The notes: generated by a model from the letters alone, not told the origin. Counted from the first letter of the stretch, positions 7,126-15,644 are shown. The stretch: 54,160 nt of DNA from Subdoligranulum sp. (GCA_004555405.1 SFIE01000010.1:1-54160); one strand, 5' to 3'. Numbers and translations are program-made.

Positions 7126-7150
7126 TTTCCTTCTAAAAGGATATTTCCGG

Positions 7151-7183
7151 CGGCGGATACCATGGGTATCTGCCGCTTTTTTT
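7151..7183 (+). terminator. Terminator after the ferredoxin gene
   Basis: Stem GGCGGATACC/GGTATCTGCC around an ATG loop, followed by seven T. Confidence 0.85.
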
Positions 7184-7227
7184 ATACAGCTGCTGCCGCC
7201 CAGCGGCCCCCAACACAGGAGAGTTTT

Positions 7228-7923
7228 ATGGAAAATGCACACGCGCCCGGCTGCGAAATTTTAACAAACGGCACGCCGGTGTTCACGGCCCCGGGCTTTA
7301 CCTTTGGCACCGATGGGCTGCTTCTGGCGCGCTTTTGCCGCCCCAAGCCCCGCCAGCGGGCAGTGGATCTGTGCAGCGGGTGCGGCATTGTTTCACTGGA
7401 ATGGCACGATGGCGGTCACCGCGGCCCCTGCGCCGCACTGGAGCTTGACCCCACCGGTACGGCGCTGTGCGCAAGATCGGCGGCGGCCCTGCCGCAGGGG
7501 ACGCATATCACCCCCATCAATGGGGATCAACGCCTTTGGCGGGATGCCGCGTGGGAGGGCCTTTGCGATGTGGCGGCCTGCAACCCGCCCTATTTTACCG
7601 GCGGCTACCGCAGCCCGGACCCCGCGCGTGCCGCCGCCCGCCACGAGGACAGCTGCTCGCTAAAGGATGCCGCCGCCGCGGCGTTTCGCCTTTTGCGTGA
7701 CGGCGGGCGTTTTGCCGTGGTGCAAAAGCCGGACCAGCTGGCAAGGGTGTGCGCAGTGCTTTCCTGCGCCCGGCTGGAGCCCAAGCGCCTTTGCTTTGTG
7801 CGCGGCGCAGCGGGCAGGCCCCCGGTGCTGATCCTGGTGGAGGCGCAGAAAAACCGCCGCCCCGGCCTTACGATAGAGCCGGATATCCTGCTGGACAGCG
7901 GCGCGGCACAGTATGGCGGCTGA
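7228..7923 (+). CDS. tRNA1(Val) A37 N6-methyltransferase-like protein (TrmN6/YabB family)
   Basis: 231 residues, class I SAM-dependent methyltransferase. The glycine-rich SAM motif (AVDLCSGCGIVSLEW), an acidic ALELDP strand end and the N6-adenine methylase motif NPPYF (CNPPYFTGG) are all present. The family order, next to ricT and rsmI, matches yabB in Bacillus. The start at 7228 is set by AGGAG 7 bp upstream; the longer frame would run through the ferredoxin terminator. Confidence 0.85.
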   Translation: MENAHAPGCEILTNGTPVFTAPGFTFGTDGLLLARFCRPKPRQRAVDLCSGCGIVSLEWHDGGHRGPCAALELDPTGTALCARSAAALPQGTHITPINGDQRLWRDAAWEGLCDVAACNPPYFTGGYRSPDPARAAARHEDSCSLKDAAAAAFRLLRDGGRFAVVQKPDQLARVCAVLSCARLEPKRLCFVRGAAGRPPVLILVEAQKNRRPGLTIEPDILLDSGAAQYGG

Positions 7924-8070
7924 TTGCTTTTTGGGGCGCGATGGCGTAAAATAAAAAAGGCCGCAGCGGCAAAAAAGCGCACCCCGGCGGCAGCATTAAA
8001 GAGTATAAAATGTAATAAATATACAAAAAGTATTATCCGGGCTGAATTTTTGGCCCCAAAAGGAGGAACC

Positions 8071-8904
8071 ATGGCTGGCACACTGTATCTGGTGGCAACG
8101 CCCATCGGCAATCTGGACGATATGCCCCCCCGCGTGGCGGCAACCTTTGGCATGGTGGATTTTATTGCCGCCGAGGATACGCGCGTGACGCTGCGCCTTT
8201 TGAACCATTTGGGCATTAAAAAACCGATGCTGAGCTATTACGAGCATAATTTCAGCAAGGGCCCCGAAATTTTAAACCGCATTGAGCAGGGCGAAAACGG
8301 CGCCCTGTGCAGCGATGCCGGCATGCCCTGCATCAGCGACCCCGGCGAGGAGATCGTGCGCGATGCACTGGCGCGCGGGCTGCGGGTGGTGCCCATTCCG
8401 GCAGCCAGCGCCTGCACCACGGCCTTGGCGGTGAGCGGCCAGAAAACCGACCGCTGGGTGTTCGAGGGGTTTTTGCCGGTGCCCAAAAAGCAGCGCCGCG
8501 AGCGGCTGGAATTTTTGCAGGGCGAAGTGCGCACAGTGATCTTTTACGAAGCGCCCCACCGCCTGCGCCAGACCTTGGGCGATCTGGAAGCGGCATTCGG
8601 CGGGCAGCGCAGCATCACGCTTTGCCGCGAGCTGACCAAGCTGCACGAGGAAGTGCGCAAAACCACCATTGAGCAGGCCATTGCCTATTACAGCCAAAAC
8701 GATCCGCGGGGCGAATATGTGCTGGTGATGGCAGGCGGCGAGCCCGCAGCCGCCCCGGCGGCGGCGCTTACGCTGGAACAGGCCGTGGAAAAGGCAAAGG
8801 AACTGATGCAGGAGGGCATGGCCCCCAGCATGGCCGCCAAGCAGGCTGCCAAGGGCACGGCGTTTGCCAAAAACCTGATCTATAAAGCCTTGGTGGAGGA
8901 ATAA
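8071..8904 (+). CDS. rsmI: 16S rRNA (cytidine1402-2'-O)-methyltransferase RsmI
   Basis: 277 residues. It starts GTLYLVATPIGNLDD and continues with AAEDTRVTLRLLNHL, the SYYEHN motif and CSDAGMPCISDPG, all signatures of RsmI, a tetrapyrrole-methylase fold enzyme that modifies C1402 in the decoding centre. AAAGGAGGAACC precedes the ATG at 8071. The preceding 147 bp hold AT-rich sequence with -10-like words and may contain a promoter. The next gene follows after 3 bp. Confidence 0.95.
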   Translation: MAGTLYLVATPIGNLDDMPPRVAATFGMVDFIAAEDTRVTLRLLNHLGIKKPMLSYYEHNFSKGPEILNRIEQGENGALCSDAGMPCISDPGEEIVRDALARGLRVVPIPAASACTTALAVSGQKTDRWVFEGFLPVPKKQRRERLEFLQGEVRTVIFYEAPHRLRQTLGDLEAAFGGQRSITLCRELTKLHEEVRKTTIEQAIAYYSQNDPRGEYVLVMAGGEPAAAPAAALTLEQAVEKAKELMQEGMAPSMAAKQAAKGTAFAKNLIYKALVEE

Positions 8905-8907
8905 CAC

Positions 8908-9399
8908 ATGACAAGAGTGATCGCAGTAAGCGACAGCCACGGCGCAGCGGAATCGCTGCGGTGGGTGCTTACGCACGAAAAGGCCGATGCGCTCATCTAT
9001 CTGGGCGACGGCCTGCGGGATCTGGACGAAGCGATGGATGCAAAGCCTAAGGGAATGCGCGTGTACCGTGTGCGCGGCAACTGCGATTTCGGCTATCCCG
9101 ACGAGCCGGTGCAGGCACTGTGCGCCTTTGGCGGGGTGCTGTTCTTTTACACCCACGGCCACCACTACGGCGTGAAAAGCGGCGTGTATCAGATCATGGA
9201 GGCCGGTGAGGAACGGCTGGCCGATGTGGTGCTGTATGGCCACACCCACCGCCAGCAGATCGACGAAGGGGGCGAAGGCTGCCCCACGGCGTTCAATCCC
9301 GGCAGCCTTGGCTTTGGCGGGCAGTACGGTGTGATCGAATGCCGGGACGGCGAGTTTACGATTCAGGAATGCCGCGTTCCGGCGGCGGAAAGAGGCTGA
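8908..9399 (+). CDS. YfcE/MJ0936-type metallophosphoesterase
   Basis: 163 residues with the full metal-binding set: D-SHG (VSDSHGAAE), GDG (YLGDG), GNCD, THGHHYG and GHTHR, then the NPGS motif (FNPGSLG). Proteins of this size are single-domain phosphodiesterases that use two metal ions. The natural substrate is usually unknown. Tightly linked to rsmI and birA in one transcription unit. Confidence 0.92.
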   Translation: MTRVIAVSDSHGAAESLRWVLTHEKADALIYLGDGLRDLDEAMDAKPKGMRVYRVRGNCDFGYPDEPVQALCAFGGVLFFYTHGHHYGVKSGVYQIMEAGEERLADVVLYGHTHRQQIDEGGEGCPTAFNPGSLGFGGQYGVIECRDGEFTIQECRVPAAERG

Positions 9400-9404
9400 A
9401 CACA

Positions 9405-10157
9405 ATGGAAAACGAAATGCAGGATCTGATCTGGCTGCCCCAGGTGGGCAGCACCAACACCTATTGCAAACAGCATTTTGCCGAGCTTGCCGACGGCGCG
9501 GTGGTGTGTACCGATAACCAAACCGCCGGCCGGGGCCGCCTTGGGCGCGATTGGATAAACGCTGCCGGGCAGGGCCTGTATTACACGCTGGTGATCAAGC
9601 GCCCGCTGGTGCAGCCCTCCACCCTGCCCCTGCTCAGCAGCATGGCGGTGGGGGCAGCCGTGAAAGCCTGCTTTGGGCGCGATACCCGCGTGAAATGGCC
9701 GAACGATCTTTTGCTGAACGGCAAAAAGCTGGTGGGCATTCTGTGCGAGGGCATTGCCGACCGCCCCAGGGTGCCGGGCGGCATCATCTGCGGCATCGGC
9801 GTGAATCTGGCGCAGGACGAAGCCTATTTCAAGGCGCTGGATCTGCCCCACGGCACAAGCCTTGCCTTGCAGGGGGTGGAAATTCGCCCCCAGCAGGACG
9901 CTCTGCGCCTGGCCGCCGCCATGACCGAGTGGTTCCGCACCCAGCTGCCCCTGTTTGGCCAGCAGGGCTTTGCGCCTTTTTTGCCCGCCTATCGTGCCGA
10001 CTGTGTGAATCTGGGAATGCCCGTTACCTTTGATGGCGGCAAAGGCACCGCACAGGATGTGGATGCCGACGGCAATCTGGTGGTGCTCACCGATGGCGGC
10101 GAGCAGCGCGTTTTCACCGGCGAAGTGAGCGTGAAAGGCATTTACGGCGCTGTGTAA
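9405..10157 (+). CDS. birA: Biotin--protein ligase, catalytic domain only
   Basis: 250 residues with the biotinyl-AMP loop QTAGRGRLGRDW, the KWPNDLLLNGKKLVGIL motif, and a small C-terminal SH3-like domain. It attaches biotin to carrier proteins such as acetyl-CoA or oxaloacetate decarboxylase subunits. The protein begins directly at the catalytic domain (DLIWLPQVGSTN), so the N-terminal winged helix of repressor-type BirA is absent. It therefore should not bind the operator-like site before bioY. Start 9405 has AAAGAGG 9 bp before it. The operon ends at a strong terminator. Confidence 0.93.
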   Translation: MENEMQDLIWLPQVGSTNTYCKQHFAELADGAVVCTDNQTAGRGRLGRDWINAAGQGLYYTLVIKRPLVQPSTLPLLSSMAVGAAVKACFGRDTRVKWPNDLLLNGKKLVGILCEGIADRPRVPGGIICGIGVNLAQDEAYFKALDLPHGTSLALQGVEIRPQQDALRLAAAMTEWFRTQLPLFGQQGFAPFLPAYRADCVNLGMPVTFDGGKGTAQDVDADGNLVVLTDGGEQRVFTGEVSVKGIYGAV

Positions 10158-10164
10158 ACCAAAA

Positions 10165-10208
10165 AACACCCCCGCAGGGGCCGAAGCTTCGGCCCTTGCG
10201 GGGGTGTT
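10165..10208. terminator. Terminator after birA
   Basis: A nearly perfect stem of about 20 bp (AACACCCCCGC... with ...GCGGGGGTGTT). The rest of the gap to 10332 holds nothing recognisable. Confidence 0.85.
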
Positions 10209-10332
10209 GTGCTCGCATAGTCTAACGCTGCGCACCGACTTTGCTGCCCAAAACCCGATCATACAAAAAGCAGTATCTGTGCTTTAGGCCTTGCACTCGG
10301 TGGCGGGGATCGGAATGAGGGGATATACCGCT

Positions 10333-10632
10333 TTAACCAACCATATCGGGGGCGGTATAGGCATAACTGTGGGCATACAGATATTCGGGAGAACAGTCGA
10401 TCTCGCCATCCAACCAAGTTACAGCACCGTGAAACACCGCAACGGTGTGCTGCACGCTTTCTTGCTTTAGGGGCTCAAAAGCCGAGCCCTCCAAAGTGGT
10501 AAGATCAAATAAGCGCTGTTCACCAGAAGAAAAAGTTAAAAGCAGCATCGCGTAAGGCAGAGCGCGCACAGCTGTTACGCGCAGCTCTTTGCATGGCTCC
10601 GATGCATAAACAACGCCATCTTTTGTAAACAT
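10333..10632 (-). CDS. DUF2442 domain protein
   Basis: 99 residues. The pattern VTAVRALPYAMLLLTFSSGEQRLFDLTTL followed by a conserved acidic WLDGEIDCSPEYLY end matches DUF2442, a small fold found mostly beside DUF4160. It lies 12 bp after the DUF4160 gene and is certainly co-transcribed. Pairs of this kind are often suspected to be toxin-antitoxin-like or stress modules, but no activity can be read from the sequence. Confidence 0.8.
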   Translation of the reverse strand: MFTKDGVVYASEPCKELRVTAVRALPYAMLLLTFSSGEQRLFDLTTLEGSAFEPLKQESVQHTVAVFHGAVTWLDGEIDCSPEYLYAHSYAYTAPDMVG

Positions 10633-10644
10633 AAACAGCCCTCC

Positions 10645-10908
10645 TTACAGCGGTTTGATTTTATCAAAATGTTCCCCTTGAACGGCAAGATTCCAAGCTT
10701 TATAAAGCTCTTCTTCGTGGAATAATATCCAGCCGACAACGATTTTAAACTGCTTTGCGGGAAGAGAACCGGCCAGCATTTCGCCGTCCAGACCGATCGA
10801 AGCCTCATAATCGCCATAGTATACATGAATATGCGGTTTGTTGTGGTGCTGAATATCCTTGAACAGCATAACGATCACCATGCCGCCAAATCGGCATATC
10901 TCCGGCAT
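10645..10908 (-). CDS. DUF4160 domain protein
   Basis: 87 residues. MPEICRFGGMVIVMLFKDI then HNKPHIHVYYGDYEASI is the DUF4160 signature. The conserved His cluster (HHNKPHIHVYY) is suggestive of an active or metal site, but this is not established. Start chosen at 10908 because AAAGGAG lies 8 bp upstream; a GTG at 10917 is too close to that site. First gene of a two-gene operon with DUF2442. Confidence 0.85.
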   Translation of the reverse strand: MPEICRFGGMVIVMLFKDIQHHNKPHIHVYYGDYEASIGLDGEMLAGSLPAKQFKIVVGWILFHEEELYKAWNLAVQGEHFDKIKPL

Positions 10909-10978
10909 AAGAAACACTCCTTTCCCCTTTTTTATAGTCTACCATGCTGCACGGCGGGATACAAGAGAGAAAAAACAG

Positions 10979-11016
10979 GCTCCCCGCCCGGCGTTGCGGA
11001 CCACCGGGCGGGGAGC
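10979..11016 (-). terminator. Terminator, functional on the minus strand
   Basis: A perfect 13-bp G/C stem (GCTCCCCGCCCGG with CCGGGCGGGGAGC), followed on the minus strand by a T-run. No annotated minus-strand gene lies directly upstream of it (11017-11140), so it ends an unknown short transcript. Confidence 0.75.
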
Positions 11017-11100
11017 ATTTGTTCAGGGTTTGATTTTGGTGTGAGGAGGAATCATGTACAGTGAAGATGTTGCGGTCATCTTTACTGTGCCTATAGTATA
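11017..11100 (-). ncRNA. Candidate small RNA between an extended -10 promoter and a terminator
   Basis: On the minus strand, TGGTATACT (11102-11094) is an extended -10 box. The RNA would begin near 11088 and run to the terminator at 10979, about 110 nt. Just after the start it has an 11-bp hairpin (CAGTAAAGATG with CATCTTCACTG, one mismatch). No family is recognised. The opposite strand holds a 27-codon frame, see next entry; only one may be real. Confidence 0.3.
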
Positions 11101-11137
11101 CCACAGCCCCTGCGAAGAAAATATGAGCGTAATGTAA
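11054..11137 (+). CDS. Possible 27-residue peptide
   Basis: ATG at 11054 follows GAGGAGG at good spacing and opens a frame of 27 codons ending in TAA. The ribosome site is better than most in this window, but the frame overlaps a hairpin and a minus-strand promoter. The peptide (MYSEDVAVIFTVPIVYHSPC...) has no known relatives that I recognise. Weak candidate. Confidence 0.2.
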   Translation: MYSEDVAVIFTVPIVYHSPCEENMSVM

Positions 11138-11669
11138 ACAAACTGTGAATTTGCGGCGCTGGTGCGCCATTCAGCGGGCGGCGGGAATGTGCGCTTTCAG
11201 CAGCCGGGCCATGCGGGCGGCATCGCAGCCTGCATGGGGGCAGAAAGCGTGCCATTGGGATCACGGCCGGATACGAAAGGGCTGCACCCGCGAGCTATGA
11301 AAATTCTTCTTTGCGCTGTAAAAAAGGCAGGGCGATCTATGGGCGGCATCCATAGATCATTTTCAAAAATATGATAGCATTTCTGGTGGCCGGAATCCAG
11401 GGAAAGCATTATGGCAATACCGCATGATTCTAAGTGCCGATGCAGCGAGCGAGAAGTGCAAGCTGCTAAGCAAAAAGCGCAGATAATACTTGGTGTATTA
11501 TCGAGTATTTTTGCAACGCAGATTGTGCTTCGCAGCCGCGGCAGCGGTGCTTAAGCCGTCAGGCGGGAATTGTGCGGTGTTGCCTTATAATAAGCATTGT
11601 GCAAAAAGAATTTTTGTGAAAAATGAACCCATACAGGCAAAACGGTTCATTTTTACAGGAGGCGAGGAT
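11138..11669. other. Gene-poor stretch before the first MATE gene
   Basis: No supported gene in about 530 bp. Two perfect hairpins are visible: GATCTATGG/CCATAGATC (11334-11358) and GATAATAC/GTATTATC (11483-11503), the latter followed by a T-rich stretch. TATAAT occurs at 11586. Mixed codon bias in all frames suggests decayed sequence or a long untranslated leader. Confidence 0.4.
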
Positions 11670-13046
11670 TTGGCAGTCAAAAACGATTTTTCACAGGGCT
11701 CCATCATGAAAAGCGTGCTGTCCATGGCGGTGCCCACGGTGGTGGCGCAGTGTGTGCAGCTGCTGTATAACATGGTGGACCGCATCTATCTGGGCCGCCT
11801 GCCCGGCGTGGGCTCTTTAGCGCTCACGGGCGTGGGGCTTACCTTTCCGATCATTATGCTGATCACGGCGTTCACCAATTTATACGGGCAGGGCGGTGCG
11901 CCGCTGTGCAGCATTCGGCGCGGCGCGGGCGATCTGGATACAGCCCGCCGCATTATGAACAACTGCCTGGTGCTGGAAGTGCTTACCGGCGCGGCGCTGA
12001 TGGCAATTTTTTATGGGTTCATGCGGCCCATTCTGTTTGCGTTCGGCGCATCGCCAAGCACATGGCCCTATGCGCAGGCCTATTTGCAGATCTATCTTCT
12101 GGGCACAGTGTTCAACATGGTGTCGCTGGGCATGAACAGCTTTGTCAATGCCCAGGGCTTTGGCCGGGTGGGCATGATGACCACCGTGATCGGCGGCGTG
12201 CTGAATCTTGTGCTGGACCCTGTTTTTATTTTTGTGCTGGGCATGGGCGTGCGCGGCGCAGCGCTGGCCACCGTGATCAGCCAATGCGTGAGCTGTGTGT
12301 GGGTGCTGTGCTTCCTTGCCAGCCCCAACGCCATTTTCGGGCTGGACAGGCAGGATCTGCTTGCCATGGACTGGCCGCTGATGAAGCAGGTGGTCACGCT
12401 GGGATTTGCCAGCTTTCTGATGGCTGTCACCAACTCGGTAACGCAGGTGGTGTGCAACGCCGTGCTCAGCGTGGTGGGCGGCGATCTGTATGTGGGCGTG
12501 ATGACGGTGGTCAACTCGGTGCGCGAGGGCACACAGCTGCCCACCACCGGCTTTACGCACGGCAGCCAGCCGGTGATCGGCTACAATTACGGCGCCAAAA
12601 AATACAGCCGCACCCGCCGCTGCATTTGGGAGGTCACCTGGGCCACGCTGGCCATTTCGGTGACCACATGGCTGCTGATCGTGCTGTTTCCGCGCCAGCT
12701 CATGTGCATTTTCACAAGTGATCCGGGCCTGATCGAAGCAGGCATTCCGGCGCTTAAGCTGTTTTTCTACGGCTATTTCTTTATGACCTTTCAGTTTGTG
12801 GGCCAGTGCACCTTTGTAAGCCTTGGGCGCAGCCGATACGCCATCTTTTTCTCCACGCTGCGCAAGCTGATCATTGTAACGCCGCTCACGCTATGGCTGC
12901 CCCATGTGGCGGGGCTGGGCGTGATGGGGGTGTTTCTGGCCGAGCCCATCAGCAACCTGATCGGCGGCCTTGCCTGCTACGGAACCATGCTGGCAACGGT
13001 TTGGCGCGATTTAAAAAAACTGGAAACGACCGAAGAAAAAGCATAA
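11670..13046 (+). CDS. MATE family efflux transporter (first of three)
   Basis: 458 residues, 12 hydrophobic helices. It starts KNDFSQGSIMKSVLSMAVPTVVAQCVQLLYNMVDRIYLGRLPG, the classic N-terminal MATE pattern; the internal repeat half begins near DWPLMKQVVTLGFASFLM. MATE proteins export cationic drugs or metabolites using Na+ or H+ gradients. A TTG start at 11670 is chosen: it is preceded by GGAGGCGAGG and keeps the conserved NDFS segment; the first ATG (11706) would remove it. Single-gene unit with a terminator. Confidence 0.9.
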   Translation: MAVKNDFSQGSIMKSVLSMAVPTVVAQCVQLLYNMVDRIYLGRLPGVGSLALTGVGLTFPIIMLITAFTNLYGQGGAPLCSIRRGAGDLDTARRIMNNCLVLEVLTGAALMAIFYGFMRPILFAFGASPSTWPYAQAYLQIYLLGTVFNMVSLGMNSFVNAQGFGRVGMMTTVIGGVLNLVLDPVFIFVLGMGVRGAALATVISQCVSCVWVLCFLASPNAIFGLDRQDLLAMDWPLMKQVVTLGFASFLMAVTNSVTQVVCNAVLSVVGGDLYVGVMTVVNSVREGTQLPTTGFTHGSQPVIGYNYGAKKYSRTRRCIWEVTWATLAISVTTWLLIVLFPRQLMCIFTSDPGLIEAGIPALKLFFYGYFFMTFQFVGQCTFVSLGRSRYAIFFSTLRKLIIVTPLTLWLPHVAGLGVMGVFLAEPISNLIGGLACYGTMLATVWRDLKKLETTEEKA

Positions 13047-13052
13047 AAAATC

Positions 13053-13089
13053 AAAGCCCCTGCCGGAAAATGCTTCCGGCAGGGGCTTT
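13053..13089 (+). terminator. Terminator after the first MATE gene
   Basis: Perfect 16-bp stem AAAGCCCCTGCCGGAA/TTCCGGCAGGGGCTTT with a 5-nt loop. Confidence 0.85.
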
Positions 13090-13150
13090 ATGCTATAATG
13101 CTTCGCACGCGCTGCACCGGCAAAGGCCCGGCCGCACGGGGGTATAATCG

Positions 13151-14071
13151 TTACCTGTGCAGCAGCGTGTCGCGGGCAAGGCACAGATAGGGCTGCAGCT
13201 TTTCCCACTGGGCCTTTGCCTTGTGCGCCAAAAAATGCTCCGGCTTTTTGGCGCCCTTTACGCTGGCCACATCCAGCCAGCTGCTTTTTTCACGCACCAG
13301 AAAAGCAGGCTCAAATGGAAAATCCGGCCACCCTTCCGGTGCGCAGAAGGCTGGGCTTAACAGGCGGATCGCATCACTCGTGTCCAGTGCATAGCGGTTG
13401 ATCTGGCTCTCATCGTGCCATTTGGCAATGATGCCGTCCGCAAGGTCGGCCTCCACGCGGTCATCCAGTGTTTCGATCAGGCGGGAATACGCCGCCAGCC
13501 CGCCGCCGTTGGTGCCGCCGCACACATACACCTTGCCCTTGGTATACGGAATATAGGCGCGGCAGCTGGGATTGCGGTCGTAGGGAAAGTGAATCGGCGT
13601 TTTGTTGTAATAGCCGGGGTTTGGGCACAGAACCAGCTCATCTTGATTTGCAGGCAAAAATTCCTGCGGCAGAATGGGCCGAGCCACCAGATAGTTGGCG
13701 TTCAAAAAATAGGCCGCAGAAAAGCCCTGCTCAGCCAGCACCGGCAGCAGCGGGCGGAACATATGAAACCGCTTGAGCGTGGCGTAGGGCCAGGGGTAAG
13801 CCTCCTGCTCGATGCGGTGAATGCGGCTTGCCAGCGTGGCCGGGTTTTGTGCCGGTGCGCCCGCAGGGGCCTTGCCGCCCAGCGCGGCCAGCGCCTTTTC
13901 GCTCAGCGGCGGGCAAACGCCGTCCTCCCCGGGCAGGGGTTTGGCATCCGTAAACACAAAATAGTGTACTTCGCAGCCGGGCAAAAGATTCTGCTCGGCG
14001 GTGGCCAGAAAATCCGGCCAGAACACCAGATACTTGCCGGTGACAACATAAAAAATCGCAACTTTTTGCAT
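13151..14071 (-). CDS. ABO-type glycosyltransferase (family GT6), bacterial NAN form
   Basis: 306 residues with the GT6 layout: FWPDFLATAEQNLLPGCEVHYFVFTD, WPYATLKRFHMF, FLNANYLV (Asn124-Ala-Asn126), GGTNGGGLAAYSRLIE, WHDESQINRY and LSPAFCAPEGW. In animal blood-group A/B and alpha-Gal transferases the motif is DXD and binds Mn2+. Bacterial GT6 enzymes carry NXN and work without metal, as seen here. They add GalNAc or Gal in alpha-1,3 linkage, often onto Fuc-alpha1,2-Gal. An Ala/Pro-rich insertion of about 35 residues (roughly 45-80) is unusual. Last gene of the glycan cluster, 6 bp after the flippase gene. The fucosyltransferase two genes upstream could make the acceptor. Donor sugar cannot be told from sequence alone. 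Confidence 0.85.
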   Translation of the reverse strand: MQKVAIFYVVTGKYLVFWPDFLATAEQNLLPGCEVHYFVFTDAKPLPGEDGVCPPLSEKALAALGGKAPAGAPAQNPATLASRIHRIEQEAYPWPYATLKRFHMFRPLLPVLAEQGFSAAYFLNANYLVARPILPQEFLPANQDELVLCPNPGYYNKTPIHFPYDRNPSCRAYIPYTKGKVYVCGGTNGGGLAAYSRLIETLDDRVEADLADGIIAKWHDESQINRYALDTSDAIRLLSPAFCAPEGWPDFPFEPAFLVREKSSWLDVASVKGAKKPEHFLAHKAKAQWEKLQPYLCLARDTLLHR

Positions 14072-14077
14072 ACAGAC

Positions 14078-15634
14078 TCACTCCTCTTTTTGGAATCGGG
14101 CGCGCACAGCGCCCAGCATACCGGCTGCCTTTTCGCGCAGCCATACGGCATCGGAAGTCGGCAAAAACAAAACCGCGTTGACGGCGTTGGGCAGCACCAT
14201 GGCCACGCAGCCGTCCAGCACCAGTGCGGCCAGACCGCCGAAAGCCGTGAACCGGGCGTTGATCTGGCTGCACAGAGCAGCGGCGGCCAACATTTCACCG
14301 GCCAGCACTGCGGTGCGCAGCAGCTGCTTGCGCACATACACACCCAGCAGCCCCGGCAGATATTCGCCGAACACCACGCGCACGCGGCCAAACCACATCA
14401 GGCAGTGGGCCGCCACGGTGGCGGCCACCACGCCGCCCAGCCCGAACTGCCACACCAGCACAAAGCTGAGCACCACATTGGTGAGGGCGCTGGCCACCAT
14501 AAAGCCCATATCCAGCTCAAACTTACCCAAAACACCGCGGAAGCTGCCCAGCATACGGTGGTTCCAGCCCACATATTCGTTGAGCGAGAAAAACACCACA
14601 TAGCTCATGGGCAAAAGCCAGGAATCGTTGGGCATCCACACATGGATAAAGGGCTGCAGCAGGCACAGATAGGCCACCGCCGTAAAGCTGGCAATAAAAT
14701 AGCTGAAAAGATCCAGCCCCCAAAAAATTTTTTCGCTGCGGGAACGGGCTTCCTTGTCATACACCAGATTGCCGATGCCTGCGGCAAAGCCGTCCAGCAC
14801 TTTGTTGTACAGATCGGTGATCTTGGTGCTGATGGTGGAATAGTTGGTCATGCGGCTCACCACCGCCGTGCCCAGCAGGCTGGAGATCACGATATTGTCC
14901 ACGCTGCCGTACAAGGCGTTGGAAAGCCGGTGTACGATATAGGTTTTCACATCGTGCAGCATACCCAGATCTTTGAAATCCTGCCAGGTGACCCTGCGGT
15001 TTACAATATCGGGGTAGTCGCGGCGATAGCGCACGGCCACGGCCAGATTGCAGGCAATGGCTGCCAGGGTGGTAACGCCGTAATAGGCAAAGTAATTCGG
15101 CCACCATGCGGCAATGGCAAGGCGGGAAAAAATCACAAACAGGTTGCCCGCAAGGTCAATGCGGGTGCAGATATAGCCGCGCTGCTCGGTGGTGTATAAA
15201 ATGCGGCGGAAGGATAAAAAATAGGTGGAAAGCGTGTTGGCCACCTGCAGGCAGTAAATCACATATACCGCCCGCCAGTCGGTGGTGCCGTCGCGGAACA
15301 CCAGCGGCAAAAACGGCAGCAGCACCACGGCAAACACGCTGATCACAAAGCCGATGCACTGATATGCCTTGCGGTACAGCGACATATACAGGCTCACCCG
15401 CTCACGGCTGCCCTCGCCAAGCTCCTGGTACAGGTGATAGGTGATCACGCTGCCCACGCCCATTTCGGTGACCGCCAGAAGGCCGAAAATGTTTTCGACC
15501 ACGCCTGCATAGCCCAGCAGGTTTTCGTCGAAATTGGTTACAAACAGGCGGCGTGTGGCCAGCGTGAGCAGAAACAGAATAATGTAAGCGCCCAGCGAAT
15601 AGGCACTGTTGATGAGTGTTTTTTTGCTTCGCAA
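14078..15634 (-). CDS. Wzx-like polysaccharide flippase
   Basis: 518 residues, 12-14 hydrophobic helices, polysaccharide-export family. It starts KKTLINSAYSLGAYIILFLLTLATRRLFV, contains TEMGVGSVITYHLYQEL and YSTISTKITDLYNKVLDGFAAGIGNLV, all common in Gram-positive Wzx proteins. It should move lipid-linked repeat units across the membrane. Located between the fucosyltransferase (10 bp upstream) and the GT6 gene. Its presence suggests a Wzx/Wzy-type pathway, but no polymerase is seen in the window. Confidence 0.88.
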   Translation of the reverse strand: MRSKKTLINSAYSLGAYIILFLLTLATRRLFVTNFDENLLGYAGVVENIFGLLAVTEMGVGSVITYHLYQELGEGSRERVSLYMSLYRKAYQCIGFVISVFAVVLLPFLPLVFRDGTTDWRAVYVIYCLQVANTLSTYFLSFRRILYTTEQRGYICTRIDLAGNLFVIFSRLAIAAWWPNYFAYYGVTTLAAIACNLAVAVRYRRDYPDIVNRRVTWQDFKDLGMLHDVKTYIVHRLSNALYGSVDNIVISSLLGTAVVSRMTNYSTISTKITDLYNKVLDGFAAGIGNLVYDKEARSRSEKIFWGLDLFSYFIASFTAVAYLCLLQPFIHVWMPNDSWLLPMSYVVFFSLNEYVGWNHRMLGSFRGVLGKFELDMGFMVASALTNVVLSFVLVWQFGLGGVVAATVAAHCLMWFGRVRVVFGEYLPGLLGVYVRKQLLRTAVLAGEMLAAAALCSQINARFTAFGGLAALVLDGCVAMVLPNAVNAVLFLPTSDAVWLREKAAGMLGAVRARFQKEE

Positions 15635-15644
15635 AGTAGATACC

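Noticed and set aside
6918..7136. Plus-strand frame overlapping the ferredoxin in another frame
   Set aside because: The 55-residue ferredoxin with two perfect cluster motifs occupies the same bases with a proper ribosome site.
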